A stretch of DNA of 64,000 nucleotides from NCBI RefSeq assembly GCF_004310335.1, contig NZ_SIRS01000007.1, forward strand, positions 235,719 to 299,718, written 5' to 3'. Source of the DNA: Hyunsoonleella pacifica. GTDB taxonomy: Bacteria; Bacteroidota; Bacteroidia; Flavobacteriales; Flavobacteriaceae. A program made the translations under genes and the position numbers. Below are positions 16,645-25,833 of this stretch, piece by piece. Position 1 is the first letter of the stretch. Every line of letters begins with the position of its first letter. Below the pieces are notes generated by a model that was not told the DNA's origin, did not search any database, and saw only the letters and a program-made list of their open reading frames with translations.

Positions 16645-17046
16645 TCAGTTAATTGTTTTTAGTGTTCTTACATAAATTTTGGTATACCAATACAATACAG
16701 TAATGGTTATAAATTCTAGCCCTATAATCCAAAACCCTAAATCGGTAAAAAACTCATAGTAACTACCGCCATTGGGTATTATAAATACTGGTACAGTAAT
16801 TATAGCATCTAAAACCATAGCTGTTAAGAAAAAGGCTTGTCCTACCCAATACCCATGAGTATGTTTCTCTTTTCGGTAATAAAATCTTGCGCCATACCAA
16901 ACCAGTGGCATAACCACAAGAAACAAAACCATATTAGCCTGTTGTTGGGCATCTTCTAATATTGGGATATAAAAAGATAGGTTGAACAAGCTCACACCAA
17001 AACCCCAAATAATTGTACCGATAGTAATCGCTCTTAATACTTTCAT
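16645..17046 (-). CDS. Small membrane protein, four predicted helices
   Basis: A 133-residue protein made almost entirely of four hydrophobic segments (about residues 5-25, 37-54, 68-92, 99-122) with a short basic loop YYRKEKHTHGY between helices 2 and 3. No catalytic motif is visible and I do not recognise the family. It lies 43 bp upstream of the NmrA-like gene and 27 bp after the DUF1772-like gene, so it probably belongs to the same transcript. Confidence 0.7.
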   Translation of the reverse strand: MKVLRAITIGTIIWGFGVSLFNLSFYIPILEDAQQQANMVLFLVVMPLVWYGARFYYRKEKHTHGYWVGQAFFLTAMVLDAIITVPVFIIPNGGSYYEFFTDLGFWIIGLEFITITVLYWYTKIYVRTLKTIN

Positions 17047-17073
17047 AATTGTTTGTTTTTAATAGTTCTTATT

Positions 17074-17577
17074 TTATTTGTTATAAAGTATACCTACTAG
17101 TAATAATGTAAATGCTGTGAAAGAGGTTATTGTACGTATCATGTGCCAAAAATTCCAAGAACTTTCAAACGTTTCTCTTAAGCGCTTTACATCTACAGAT
17201 GATAAATCTTCTAATACCGAATTTTCCAGAATAGTATTTAGTGGCACATTTTTTAATACTGTTATAAGGCCCACTCCAATAAAAAACAAAACTGCCGCAC
17301 TAAGGAATAGCCAGAATGTTGTTGCATCTGCTTTCCTGTATAAGTAGGTGTTCAAAAATAATAGTACTACTGGCGCAAAGAATACTATCAGAAAACGTGG
17401 GTTTATAATTGCTCTATTCATGGCTTGAAACGATTTTAAGAAGCTTAAATCGTCTAATCTTCCTATACCTGGTGTTATAGCGTTAGACCATGTAAAACAA
17501 AGTCCTGCTGTTAGTCCTGTAAACAGTACACCTAAAACTAACACGATGAGTTTAAATTTTATTTCCATAAGTTTCAT
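17074..17577 (-). CDS. DUF1772 (anthrone-oxygenase-like) membrane protein
   Basis: A 167-residue inner-membrane protein with four helices. The pattern GLTAGLCFTWSNAITPGIGRLDD early, then SFQAMNRAIINPRFLIVFF and, after a polar loop, VPLNTILE and ESSWNFWHMIRT matches the DUF1772/anthrone-oxygenase-like family. The reaction in bacteria is not established. Start ATG at 17577 (MKLMEIKFK) overlaps the haem-protein gene by 26 bp, so the two are translationally coupled; ATG at 17568 is also possible. Confidence 0.8.
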   Translation of the reverse strand: MKLMEIKFKLIVLVLGVLFTGLTAGLCFTWSNAITPGIGRLDDLSFLKSFQAMNRAIINPRFLIVFFAPVVLLFLNTYLYRKADATTFWLFLSAAVLFFIGVGLITVLKNVPLNTILENSVLEDLSSVDVKRLRETFESSWNFWHMIRTITSFTAFTLLLVGILYNK

Positions 17578-17911
17578 TTTGTGTGTTGCTAATCCACGTT
17601 AATAATTGTTGATATTCCTTACTATTGAGTTTTATTTTATTGCCTTTCGGCATGCGTCGTTTTATAAACACCTGCTTATAAATATCATCCTTAAAAACAT
17701 TCATGTTTTTAGCGGTAAAAATGCGCTTACGATTGCGCTTTGTGTGGCAGATATTGCACTTGTTTTCAAGAATTGAAAATGCTTTGTTTGAAGTAGAATC
17801 TAATTTGGTCTTTACCAAATAGTTCGTATAAGCAAGGTCTTGTTTATAGTCTTGTGGTTTGGCTGTAATAAATAGCGTAAAAACTAATACCCATTTAAAT
17901 AGTGTTATCAT
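17552..17911 (-). CDS. Small c-type haem protein (single CxxCH)
   Basis: A 119-residue exported protein: residues 1-18 are a signal peptide (LFKWVLVFTLFITAKP), and CNICH at 52-56 is a haem c attachment site. Met87 in RRMPKG is the likely distal ligand, and QQLLTWI is the usual C-terminal cytochrome c helix. It is a small periplasmic electron carrier or membrane-anchored subunit; its partner is unknown. The DUF1772 gene starts inside its last codons. An AraC-type regulator lies 108 bp upstream on the same strand. Confidence 0.78.
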   Translation of the reverse strand: MITLFKWVLVFTLFITAKPQDYKQDLAYTNYLVKTKLDSTSNKAFSILENKCNICHTKRNRKRIFTAKNMNVFKDDIYKQVFIKRRMPKGNKIKLNSKEYQQLLTWISNTQNETYGNKI

Positions 17912-18019
17912 CTTTTTACAATGTTATTGTTTTGATGATACAAAGGTGCGAAGTGCTTACACTAGATTTTTGACACTATAGGACAACCTTTTGACATTTT
18001 AAGCCAAAGTGAGTTTTTT

Positions 18020-19009
18020 TTAATGTTTACTTCTAAATTCTGAAGGGGTTTGGTCTGTCCATTTCTTAAAAGCGCGATTGAAAGCACTCTGTTCGGAAAA
18101 ACCTGTTAAAAAGGCTATCTCTCCTACACTATTATTATGATCTTGCAGTAGTGTTTTAGCTATATGCTCTTGGGTCTTTTTAATTAAATCGCGGTATGTT
18201 ACACCTGCATCTGCTAAACGTCTGGTAAGTGTTCTATTACTCATAGCTAGAAGGCTGCTAACATTTTGAATACTAGGTATACCTGTTGGAAGCCCATCTT
18301 TAATAAGAGTTTCTACATCTTGAACGAATCTATTTCCTGGAATTTTAATCCCCTTGGTTTTTTCGTCAACTTGCATTAACAGGTAGTTATTAATACTACT
18401 ATCTGCTTTGGCAGTTCTTAATTGTAAATCTGCTGTTTTATAAGTAATAGCGTAATGTGGTGCATAAAACTCAATTGAACAATTAAAGGCAGCCGTATAA
18501 CTGGTTAAATCTTTAGGAGGTCCATGTTTAAATGCCACTTTAATTGGTGCTATATCTTTTTCAGACATCGCTTGAAGTACTACTACAGTGGCTGACAAAC
18601 TTGCTTCTGTAGATAATTCCATACCACGGCGTTTGGCTTCTCTATTAAGGTATATATGGGATAGATTTCCTTCTACTTCCACATGCCACATAAAGGTGTT
18701 GGATAATAATTTAAAATACCGCTCACTACGTTCAAAAATCTCTCCAACTCTAGAGCATGTACGCCATGAGAGTCCTAAAACCCCATAGTCTTCTATTTTC
18801 ATTTGCTGACCTACTCTTACTCCAAATCCTGGACCGAGTTTATCATCTAACAATTCGTGTAATGCTAAAAACTCATCAGCCGAAATTACCTGTAATCCAT
18901 CAATAGCATTAATAGGCGTGGGTAGATTCATAAAATCATCTCGAGACATACCCTCTCCAATGGCACAATTGAGCATTTTACGATATAGATGTATTGAAAA
19001 GTATTTCAT
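18020..19009 (-). CDS. AraC-family transcriptional regulator
   Basis: A 329-residue DNA-binding regulator. The N-terminal ligand-binding domain (about residues 1-220) is of the Arabinose_bd/OruR type: GPGFGVRVGQQMKIEDYGVLG, then EASLSATVVVLQAM. The C-terminal double helix-turn-helix covers about residues 235-329, with IQNVSSLLAMSNRTLTRRLA and VGEIAFLTGFSEQSAFNRAF, the second helix pair being the AraC signature. It probably controls the adjacent haem/DUF1772/NmrA set; that is inferred from adjacency. The effector is unknown. Confidence 0.92.
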   Translation of the reverse strand: MKYFSIHLYRKMLNCAIGEGMSRDDFMNLPTPINAIDGLQVISADEFLALHELLDDKLGPGFGVRVGQQMKIEDYGVLGLSWRTCSRVGEIFERSERYFKLLSNTFMWHVEVEGNLSHIYLNREAKRRGMELSTEASLSATVVVLQAMSEKDIAPIKVAFKHGPPKDLTSYTAAFNCSIEFYAPHYAITYKTADLQLRTAKADSSINNYLLMQVDEKTKGIKIPGNRFVQDVETLIKDGLPTGIPSIQNVSSLLAMSNRTLTRRLADAGVTYRDLIKKTQEHIAKTLLQDHNNSVGEIAFLTGFSEQSAFNRAFKKWTDQTPSEFRSKH

Positions 19010-19199
19010 TAATTATAGAGATACAGAAAATTAGATACATTATCTTATGAAGACTTATCTACATTTATAAAAATATTTCATTTTTTTATATTGAAAGCCA
19101 ACTCTTTGTATTTTTTTTAAAATTATGAGAAGATTATACATAATATACTATGCCTCATTTAAATTTTGAATCTTTGTAAAATCTTATTAAGCACTTAAA

Positions 19200-19706
19200 A
19201 TGACGAAAATATTACTCCTTTCTGATACTCACGGCTACATAAATAATGACATATTAAAATATGTAAAACAGGCAGATGAAGTATGGCACGCTGGAGATAT
19301 TGGCGATTTAAAAGTTACCGATGCTATAAAGGCTTTAAAACCGTTACGTGGTGTGTATGGTAATATTGATGATGCAGAAACACGAGCTGAATTCCCTGAG
19401 CATAACCGTTTTAAATGTGAGGATGTTGATGTATGGATGACACACATTGGTGGCTATCCTCCAAAATATAATATGCGAGTTTTTGAAGCTATAAAACAAA
19501 ATCCACCACGGTTATTTATTTGTGGACATTCACATATTTTAAAGGTAATGCCCGATAAAAAACTAAACCTTATACACATGAATCCTGGTGCTGTTGGTAA
19601 ACATGGGTTTCATAAAGTAAGAACCATGCTGCGTTTTACAATTGATGGTAAAAAAATTGATAATCTAGAGGTTATTGAGTTTCCAACAAGACATCCAAAA
19701 AATTAA
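19200..19706 (+). CDS. YfcE-like metallophosphoesterase
   Basis: A 168-residue cytosolic phosphodiesterase of the MJ0936/YfcE group. The di-metal motif set is complete: SDTHG (Asp8/His10), HAGDIGD, GNIDD, THIGG and GHSH. Members hydrolyse phosphodiester bonds in vitro; the physiological substrate is not known. ATG at 19200 is preceded by a 190-bp spacer from the divergent AraC gene. It converges with the following surface protein 12 bp away. Confidence 0.92.
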   Translation: MTKILLLSDTHGYINNDILKYVKQADEVWHAGDIGDLKVTDAIKALKPLRGVYGNIDDAETRAEFPEHNRFKCEDVDVWMTHIGGYPPKYNMRVFEAIKQNPPRLFICGHSHILKVMPDKKLNLIHMNPGAVGKHGFHKVRTMLRFTIDGKKIDNLEVIEFPTRHPKN

Positions 19707-19718
19707 AAAGTTGTTGTT

Positions 19719-20588
19719 TTATTCGCACATAGCCTTCAAATAAAAACTTAAGCCTTGACCACTTTTATTCCAACTATCCATAGTTTTTTCCCTAAAATAA
19801 GCTGTATGTGTTGGTGAGCTAGCTGTTGATATAGAAAAATATTTACTCGTTCCACTAGATTTCACACTTTCTAACCATTGTATCGTTACTGCGACCTCTT
19901 CAGTCTCTTCTTCAAAATAAATATCGAAGGACTCCAAATCTACTTTAAACCATCCAAGAAAATTATCTTCTATTTCAAACACAATATGTTTACGTATGAT
20001 TAAATCTGTTGGAAGTCCGTCTTCAATTTTATAAAAATTTACTCTAAACTTTAAATACTTGAAATCATTTGTAGTTATATTGAAATTCAAATTTTGAATG
20101 TGACAATTTCTTCTTATTTTAAGCTTCATTCCTAGCTCCTTACTCAATCTGTCATTTACATCTTTTTCATAGTATGTGTAAAAATTTGCATGCATTAATC
20201 CTAACCCTTTTGAATTTCTTCCAATATTTTTGAGTTTAAGTTTTACTTTTTTTGAATTAACAATAACTTCCTCTAATTCTGTATTTTTAGGTTGAAGTAA
20301 AATTGGAGTTTTTATACTACTTAACTCTGAAATTAAATATTTTTTAGTTTTAAAACCTATATATGAAAAAACAACCGTGTCTTTTGAAGTGACTTTATTA
20401 TTTAGAGTAAGCTTAAACCTTCCATCTTTATTTGAAACTGTCCCAACTGTTTTATTCTTAACACCAATATTAACATAAGCTAAAGGTTGATTATTTTCTA
20501 AATTCCATACTTTCCCAATTATTGCTTCTTCTTGAGAATAGCTTATTATACTTAAAAATAGAATTGTGAGTGATATGAAAAATTTCAT
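19719..20588 (-). CDS. Secreted carboxypeptidase-like (CarboxypepD_reg) domain protein
   Basis: A 289-residue secreted protein. ATG at 20588 gives a clean signal peptide MKFFISLTILFLSIISYSQ; the frame extends to 20633 but adds a non-signal leader. Residues about 22-90 are a CarboxypepD_reg/CNA-B-type beta-sandwich (GKVWNLENNQPLAYVNIGVK, GTVSNKDGRFKLTL, YIGFKTKKYLIS), the domain found at the front of TonB-dependent transporters. No barrel or peptidase follows. The remainder has no match I recognise. Likely a surface or periplasmic adaptor. Confidence 0.75.
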   Translation of the reverse strand: MKFFISLTILFLSIISYSQEEAIIGKVWNLENNQPLAYVNIGVKNKTVGTVSNKDGRFKLTLNNKVTSKDTVVFSYIGFKTKKYLISELSSIKTPILLQPKNTELEEVIVNSKKVKLKLKNIGRNSKGLGLMHANFYTYYEKDVNDRLSKELGMKLKIRRNCHIQNLNFNITTNDFKYLKFRVNFYKIEDGLPTDLIIRKHIVFEIEDNFLGWFKVDLESFDIYFEEETEEVAVTIQWLESVKSSGTSKYFSISTASSPTHTAYFREKTMDSWNKSGQGLSFYLKAMCE

Positions 20589-20740
20589 AATAAATGTTTG
20601 AATTATATTTTTGACAATAGTAAAAAAACACAAATATTATTTTGTTAAGTATTTTATAATTGGGAAATATTTATGGGTTTAAATAAGAGGCTTTAGCAGA
20701 AAATAATTGTACTACAGTAACTTCTAAAACTATCGGACTT

Positions 20741-20830
20741 GCCCGCGTTAGGGATTGCAGCGGCATCCTTTTTGAGGCACGAGAAAAGATATAGCGGAAA
20801 GCCCGACCCGACCTTAGGAGGGTAACGCTC
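20741..20830 (-). repeat. Dispersed intergenic repeat, copy R2
   Basis: The inverted counterpart of R1: on the minus strand it begins GCGTTACCCTCC, contains GGTCGGGTCGGGCTTTC and CGCTATATCTTTT, then AAAAAGGATGCCGCTGCAAT, and ends AATCCCTAACGCGGGC. It fills most of the 304-bp gap upstream of the surface-protein gene. R2 shows the middle of the element (CGCTATATC...GGATGCC) that R4 also keeps but R1 and R3 lack. Confidence 0.85.
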
Positions 20831-20838
20831 AAATAAAA

Positions 20839-20864
20839 AAGCCCAAGATCTTCACCTTGGGCTT
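20839..20864 (-). terminator. Terminator of the DUF4293 gene
   Basis: A 9-bp stem AAGCCCAAG/CTTGGGCTT with an 8-base loop, followed on the minus strand by a T-rich tail, about 30 bases beyond the DUF4293 stop at 20893. Confidence 0.85.
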
Positions 20865-20892
20865 ACGCACTAATACTACTAAGATGTTAGGT

Positions 20893-21303
20893 TTAACGTA
20901 ATCGATCTACAGATTTTACAAGATCTTCATCCTTTTTAATGGCTTTATTGGCCAAGGCCAAAAACACGATAGAAATAATAGGAAGAAACATCCCAATACC
21001 TTTCTCTGAAACCTCGGTTTCTCCAGATAAATTTAGAGATAGATACACGAAAAATCCTAGTAAAAAAAAGTTTAATATGATGTTAAGACGCCCCAAAACA
21101 AATTGAAGCTTCCTGTTTTTAAACAAAAATATTGTGATGAGCGATAAGGCTCCTGATACTAAAAACGCTGCAAAATATGGTAATTGATCTTTAGCAAAAA
21201 CTGTAGCACCATCATTTGTAATCCATAAATGAAATACAAATATTAGCCCCAAAGCATTGGCTGCTGCTAATAATAAATATACCGTTTGTATGCGTTGTAA
21301 CAT
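20893..21303 (-). CDS. DUF4293 family membrane protein
   Basis: A 136-residue protein with four membrane helices, starting MLQRIQTVYLLLAAANAL, the typical Bacteroidota DUF4293 opening, and a C-terminal LANKAIKKDEDLVKSVDRLR. Function unknown. It is divergent from rho with 204 bp between the starts; this gene order is common in Flavobacteriaceae. It has its own terminator. Confidence 0.88.
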   Translation of the reverse strand: MLQRIQTVYLLLAAANALGLIFVFHLWITNDGATVFAKDQLPYFAAFLVSGALSLITIFLFKNRKLQFVLGRLNIILNFFLLGFFVYLSLNLSGETEVSEKGIGMFLPIISIVFLALANKAIKKDEDLVKSVDRLR

Positions 21304-21507
21304 ATTATTTTTATAATCTGGATGGCAAAAATAGTAGTTTCTTTATTAATTTGACAGGTTTAATTAAAATAAAGTTGTATTATTGCACTAATTAATTCTC
21401 AACAATCGCTAATTCAGATTGTTAATTCTTCAGAATAAAAAATCTATATTTTTTTCAGGAAACTCAATTTTTTTATACACAATATAATAGCATTCAATTA
21501 AACATTC

Positions 21508-23097
21508 ATGTTTGAAATTTCACAATTAAAAGAAAAAAAACTTACTGATTTACAAGAAATTGCAAAACAATTAAGTATCCCTAAATTCCGCTCGATGAAA
21601 AAACTGGATTTGGTATATCAAATCCTAGATCATCAAGCTGCAAACCCTAAAGCCGCAAAAGAAGCAGCCCCTGCACAAGATAAAAAAGCAGAACAACCTT
21701 CTAAAAAGCCTAGACAGCGTGTACAAAGAGAGCAAAATAATGATTCTCAAAAAGAGAATAAAGCGCCTACTAATACACAAGAAAAAACTGTTGAGGCTAA
21801 AAGTTCTAGCGATAACCAAAAGCAGAATAATAATAACCAACAAAACAGAGGGCAACGCGATAATAAACAGCGTAACCAGAGACGTGATAATAACCACCAG
21901 CATAAAAACCAAAATCATAAAAATCAAGGTAATAATGGTAACAAGGATAATAGAAACCGTTATCGTGAACCTGATTTTGAATTTGATGCCATTATTGAAA
22001 GTGAAGGTGTTTTAGACATTATGCAAGATGGTTACGGATTTCTAAGATCTTCAGATTACAATTATTTATCTTCTCCTGATGATATTTATGTATCTCAATC
22101 GCAAATTAGATTGTTTGGTCTTAAAAAAGGAGACACTGTTTTAGGACATGTACGTCCGCCAAAAGAAGGGGAAAAATACTTTCCATTAATTAAGGTTAGT
22201 AAAATTAATGGTCAAGACCCTAATGTAGTGAGAGACCGTGTTGCTTTTGAACACTTAACACCGCTATTCCCAGAAGAAAAATTCAATATTGCTGAACGCC
22301 AAAGTACTATTTCTACAAGAATTATGGACTTGTTTGCGCCTATAGGAAAAGGCCAGCGTGGTATGATTGTATCGCAACCTAAAACAGGTAAAACCATGCT
22401 ACTTAAAGATGTGGCTAATGCTATTGCTGCGAATCATCCTGAGGTATATCAAATGATTTTATTGATTGATGAGCGTCCTGAGGAAGTTACAGATATGCAA
22501 CGTAATGTACGTGGAGAAGTGATTGCTTCTACTTTTGATAAGGAAGCCCATGAGCATGTAAAAATAGCCGACATTGTTCTTGAAAAAGCAAAACGACTTG
22601 TAGAATGTGGTCATGATGTTGTGATTCTTTTAGATTCTATTACGCGTTTAGCAAGAGCTTACAATACTGTACAACCTGCTTCTGGTAAAATATTATCTGG
22701 TGGTGTTGATGCTAATGCATTACATAGACCAAAACGTTTCTTTGGTGCAGCGCGTAACATTGAAAATGGTGGCTCATTAACCATTATAGCTACTGCGCTT
22801 ACTGAAACTGGTTCTAAAATGGACGAAGTTATTTTTGAAGAGTTTAAAGGAACTGGTAACATGGAACTTCAGTTAGATAGAAAAATATCTAACCGTAGAA
22901 TTTTCCCTGCTATCGATTTAACATCTTCAAGTACGCGTCGTGACGATAAATTATTAGATGATAATACCGTACAACGTATGTGGGTAATGCGTAAATATTT
23001 AGCAGACATGAATCCTGTTGAAGCTATGGAATTCATAAATGACCGATTTAAACAAACTAGAAATAATGAAGAATTTTTAATTTCCATGAATGGATAA
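21508..23097 (+). CDS. rho: Transcription termination factor Rho with a long low-complexity insertion
   Basis: Rho is a hexameric RNA helicase that ends transcription at rut sites. The N-terminal Rho_N helical motif covers residues 1-45. Residues about 50-155 are a disordered, basic, N/Q-rich insertion ([26 protein letters not shown]). The RNA-binding cold-shock domain lies at about 160-235, with GYGFLRS. The ATPase domain has Walker A PKTGKT (291-296), Walker [15 protein letters not shown], and [12 protein letters not shown]. Length 529 exceeds the E. coli form by about 110, all in the insertion. A strong terminator follows. Confidence 0.97.
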   Translation: MFEISQLKEKKLTDLQEIAKQLSIPKFRSMKKLDLVYQILDHQAANPKAAKEAAPAQDKKAEQPSKKPRQRVQREQNNDSQKENKAPTNTQEKTVEAKSSSDNQKQNNNNQQNRGQRDNKQRNQRRDNNHQHKNQNHKNQGNNGNKDNRNRYREPDFEFDAIIESEGVLDIMQDGYGFLRSSDYNYLSSPDDIYVSQSQIRLFGLKKGDTVLGHVRPPKEGEKYFPLIKVSKINGQDPNVVRDRVAFEHLTPLFPEEKFNIAERQSTISTRIMDLFAPIGKGQRGMIVSQPKTGKTMLLKDVANAIAANHPEVYQMILLIDERPEEVTDMQRNVRGEVIASTFDKEAHEHVKIADIVLEKAKRLVECGHDVVILLDSITRLARAYNTVQPASGKILSGGVDANALHRPKRFFGAARNIENGGSLTIIATALTETGSKMDEVIFEEFKGTGNMELQLDRKISNRRIFPAIDLTSSSTRRDDKLLDDNTVQRMWVMRKYLADMNPVEAMEFINDRFKQTRNNEEFLISMNG

Positions 23098-23128
23098 TTA
23101 AGAAGTTGACTAACTCAAATTAACTATG

Positions 23129-23156
23129 GCCTCAACTAATTGTTGAGGCTTTTTTT
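23129..23156 (+). terminator. Terminator of rho
   Basis: An 8-bp stem GCCTCAAC/GTTGAGGC, 5-base loop, then seven T residues, 31 bases after the rho stop. A textbook intrinsic terminator. Confidence 0.92.
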
Positions 23157-23428
23157 GTGGGAAAAAATTTGATTAAACCAATCTTCTACCAATTTCAACT
23201 AATAGTTTTTCTTACATTTACACGCATTTAATTTTTTAATAAACCATTATGGATTGGAAATCCATAGTTTTTGAATCTATAACATAGTCAGGTTTCTCAC
23301 TATGTTAGAAATGACAATCAGTATTAAAAAAGATTTATAGAAACTAAAAGTAACTGCAATGAAATTGCAAGCTTTTAACCTTCAATCAGGTAATGAAACG
23401 AGTGTAAATTCTAAACTATTATTAAAAT
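23157..23428. other. Intergenic stretch after rho with two short hairpins
   Basis: The stretch holds no gene. Two hairpins are visible: TATGGATT/AATCCATA (23248..23266, 3-base loop) and AACATAGT/ACTATGTT (23281..23306, 10-base loop). Neither is followed by a T-run; they may be in the 5' leader of the next gene or be chance repeats. Confidence 0.45.
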
Positions 23429-24658
23429 ATGTTAAAAAACATTTTAACGATTATTGTATTTGGATTATTTATAATTATTAATTCTCATTCGCAAATAACA
23501 TACGAAAAAGGCTATTATATTAATAATCTTGATGATAAAGTAGAATGCTTAATTAAAAACTTAGATTGGATAAATAATCCTTCAAAATTTACATACAAAA
23601 TATCCGAAAATGAGGAAGAGATAGAGATAGGTGTTGATTTGGTTAAAGAATTTGGCATCTATGATGTTTGTAAATATGTAAAAACTCAAGTAAATATAGA
23701 TAGATCTGATGACAAAAAAAACAACTTGAGTTATACCAAAAAACCATCTTTTAGCAAGGAAACACTGCTTTTAAAAGTTCTACTTGATGGTAAAGCTAGT
23801 TTATATTTATACAGGAAAAGTAATATAGAAAAATTCTTTTTTTCAATTGAAAATGATGAAATAAAACAATTGGTATACAAACAATATTTTACCTCACAAC
23901 GTGAAATTGGCACAAATAACCAATTCAAACAGCAAATTAGAAACGCTCTAAAATGTTCTGAAATTAGTATCAGTACTATTAAAAACCTTAATTATAATAC
24001 TAAAAGCTTATTAAATGTTTTCAAAAAATTTAATAATTGTACACACTCAGAGTATATAGATTTTAATGAAAAGAAACAATCAAAAGATAATTTCAATTTA
24101 TCTATAAGACCTCGAATAAATAGTTCTAAGCTTGTTAATTTCGAAGATTTAATCCCAGATTTTGAGGAGCATAATTTTGAGAAAAATCAAAATCTTGGAG
24201 TCGGTATTGAATTTGAATATATTTTAGGGTTCAATAGTAATAAATGGGCTTTATTTATAGAACCTACATACCGTTTTTCTAGCTATGAGGGCAGGATAAT
24301 TGTAAATCCATTCGACCTTATCATAGGTCAAGAAATATTGATAAATTTAGACTACTCCTCCATTGAAATACCACTAGGTTTAAGGCACTATTTCTTCTTC
24401 AATGAAAAGTCAAAACTTTTTCTAAATGCTGCTGTAGTTTTTGATGTAGATTTAAACTCCAAAGCATTTATTAACAACACCAAAGCAGAAGTTAACAGTA
24501 GCCCTAATCTCGCTCTTGGTTTAGGCTATAAATTCAAAGATAAATACAGTTTGGAACTAAGGTATAATACACCTAGGCGTTTAAGTTTTCCTAATGAAAT
24601 AGATGTTTTATTAGATCACAAAACAGTTTCTTTAATTCTGGGGTATTCTATATTCTAA
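23429..24658 (+). CDS. Outer-membrane beta-barrel-type protein (hypothetical)
   Basis: A 409-residue exported protein. The N-terminus LKNILTIIVFGLFIIINSHSQ is a signal peptide. The middle (about 25-215) is Lys-rich and polar. From about residue 240 alternating hydrophobic/aromatic strands appear (GVGIEFEYILG, WALFIEPTYRFSSYEG, LGLGYKFKDKYSLELRYNTP) and the protein ends VSLILGYSIF, a phenylalanine-terminated barrel strand. The C-terminal half is therefore a probable outer-membrane barrel. No function can be given. The start ATG 23429 is the first in frame. Confidence 0.75.
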   Translation: MLKNILTIIVFGLFIIINSHSQITYEKGYYINNLDDKVECLIKNLDWINNPSKFTYKISENEEEIEIGVDLVKEFGIYDVCKYVKTQVNIDRSDDKKNNLSYTKKPSFSKETLLLKVLLDGKASLYLYRKSNIEKFFFSIENDEIKQLVYKQYFTSQREIGTNNQFKQQIRNALKCSEISISTIKNLNYNTKSLLNVFKKFNNCTHSEYIDFNEKKQSKDNFNLSIRPRINSSKLVNFEDLIPDFEEHNFEKNQNLGVGIEFEYILGFNSNKWALFIEPTYRFSSYEGRIIVNPFDLIIGQEILINLDYSSIEIPLGLRHYFFFNEKSKLFLNAAVVFDVDLNSKAFINNTKAEVNSSPNLALGLGYKFKDKYSLELRYNTPRRLSFPNEIDVLLDHKTVSLILGYSIF

Positions 24659-24669
24659 ATTGCACTGAG

Positions 24670-25827
24670 TTACTTTAAACTTCTTAGAATAAAATCCACC
24701 TTCTTATTAGTGTTTTTATTTTCAGCATAAGAATCTGTAATGTGTTTTGGAACTGCAGCATAACCTTTTTGGATTAAAGACTCTATTTCTTCTACATATT
24801 CTAATGACACCTTTCCTGTAAGTAATAAGCTTAAATCTTTACCTGAATGGTAATAATCATAAATTTTTTTAAGCCCAGAGAGATACAGATAATCTTTAGT
24901 AAAACCACCTCCTCGATGGGCTCTTAATGTTATATAAAAGGCTCTTTCTCTATCTAAATCGTAATTGTTATGTAATAATCTAAATGTTCTAGAGAAAGGA
25001 TAACCTTTTGCTAAACTATCCACAGCAATAACACGATACGCTAATTCTTTAAGCCTTGTAACCGTTAAATTATTGCTCATATATTCTGAAAATACTGCCA
25101 ATCCTTCTTGAGTTTCTTCGTTATTTGGAAAACCGTGAGAAAATATTTTTAGAGGGTGTAGCAACCCATTCATAGTCGTTACCATGTGTACTCCAATTTC
25201 ATGATTGGTTAATATAGCAATCTCATTATCTGAATAGGTATGATTTGTATTTAAAACTAAGGTTTTAACATTATTAAGTACCATAGCTATAGCTGAAATT
25301 TTGTTGGAAAATTCTATAGCATAGCTGAAATCGTATTTCTTTGAAAACGCTTTAAAAAAGACTTCTGAATCTTTAGCGGAATACTTTGGTAGAAAACGGT
25401 CTTCGCCCCTGTTTTCATCTTCAAAATGTAAAATAAATTTAGCATTCTCTACGTCATTCTCTGTTGGTGTACCAAAACAATGCAAACTATTAAAATAAAA
25501 ATGCTTGCCGTTACCAATATTTTCAATACACTGAATTAAGCCTGAGTAGGCATAGATAATATCCTCATAAAGATTACGAATATCCTTATCTGTAATTTGC
25601 TCTAATGGTTGTGTAAATAGCTCACGATGCAGTTTAAACTTATCGAAATTGATATTTGGATATTGAAAAATAGGATCTGTTAAATACTTAGATGCAAAAA
25701 AACGTTCTTTTTCTTCTTCAATATTTATGGGGTTTACGTAGCTTAATAATTCGATTTGCTTTACCAACATATCGATATTCTTATCAATTTCTAATAATAC
25801 TTTTTGACTTGTGCTATTATCCACCAT
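24670..25827 (-). CDS. DUF1704 zinc peptidase-like protein (QEGLA motif)
   Basis: A 385-residue protein of the DUF1704 family, annotated in databases as 'flavohemoglobin expression-modulating QEGLA motif protein'. The zinc motif HEIGVH (His209, Glu210, His214; HExxxH form) is followed by TQEGLAVFSEYM (QEGLA at 240-244). The eukaryotic relatives MATCAP/TMCP are metallo-tyrosine carboxypeptidases, so a zinc peptidase or carboxypeptidase role is likely. No signal peptide. It ends a tight operon (6, 4 and 7-bp gaps) with an N-formylglutamate amidohydrolase-like protein and, further upstream, an ATP-grasp ligase. Substrate unknown. Confidence 0.87.
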   Translation of the reverse strand: MVDNSTSQKVLLEIDKNIDMLVKQIELLSYVNPINIEEEKERFFASKYLTDPIFQYPNINFDKFKLHRELFTQPLEQITDKDIRNLYEDIIYAYSGLIQCIENIGNGKHFYFNSLHCFGTPTENDVENAKFILHFEDENRGEDRFLPKYSAKDSEVFFKAFSKKYDFSYAIEFSNKISAIAMVLNNVKTLVLNTNHTYSDNEIAILTNHEIGVHMVTTMNGLLHPLKIFSHGFPNNEETQEGLAVFSEYMSNNLTVTRLKELAYRVIAVDSLAKGYPFSRTFRLLHNNYDLDRERAFYITLRAHRGGGFTKDYLYLSGLKKIYDYYHSGKDLSLLLTGKVSLEYVEEIESLIQKGYAAVPKHITDSYAENKNTNKKVDFILRSLK

Positions 25828-25833
25828 CGTAAT

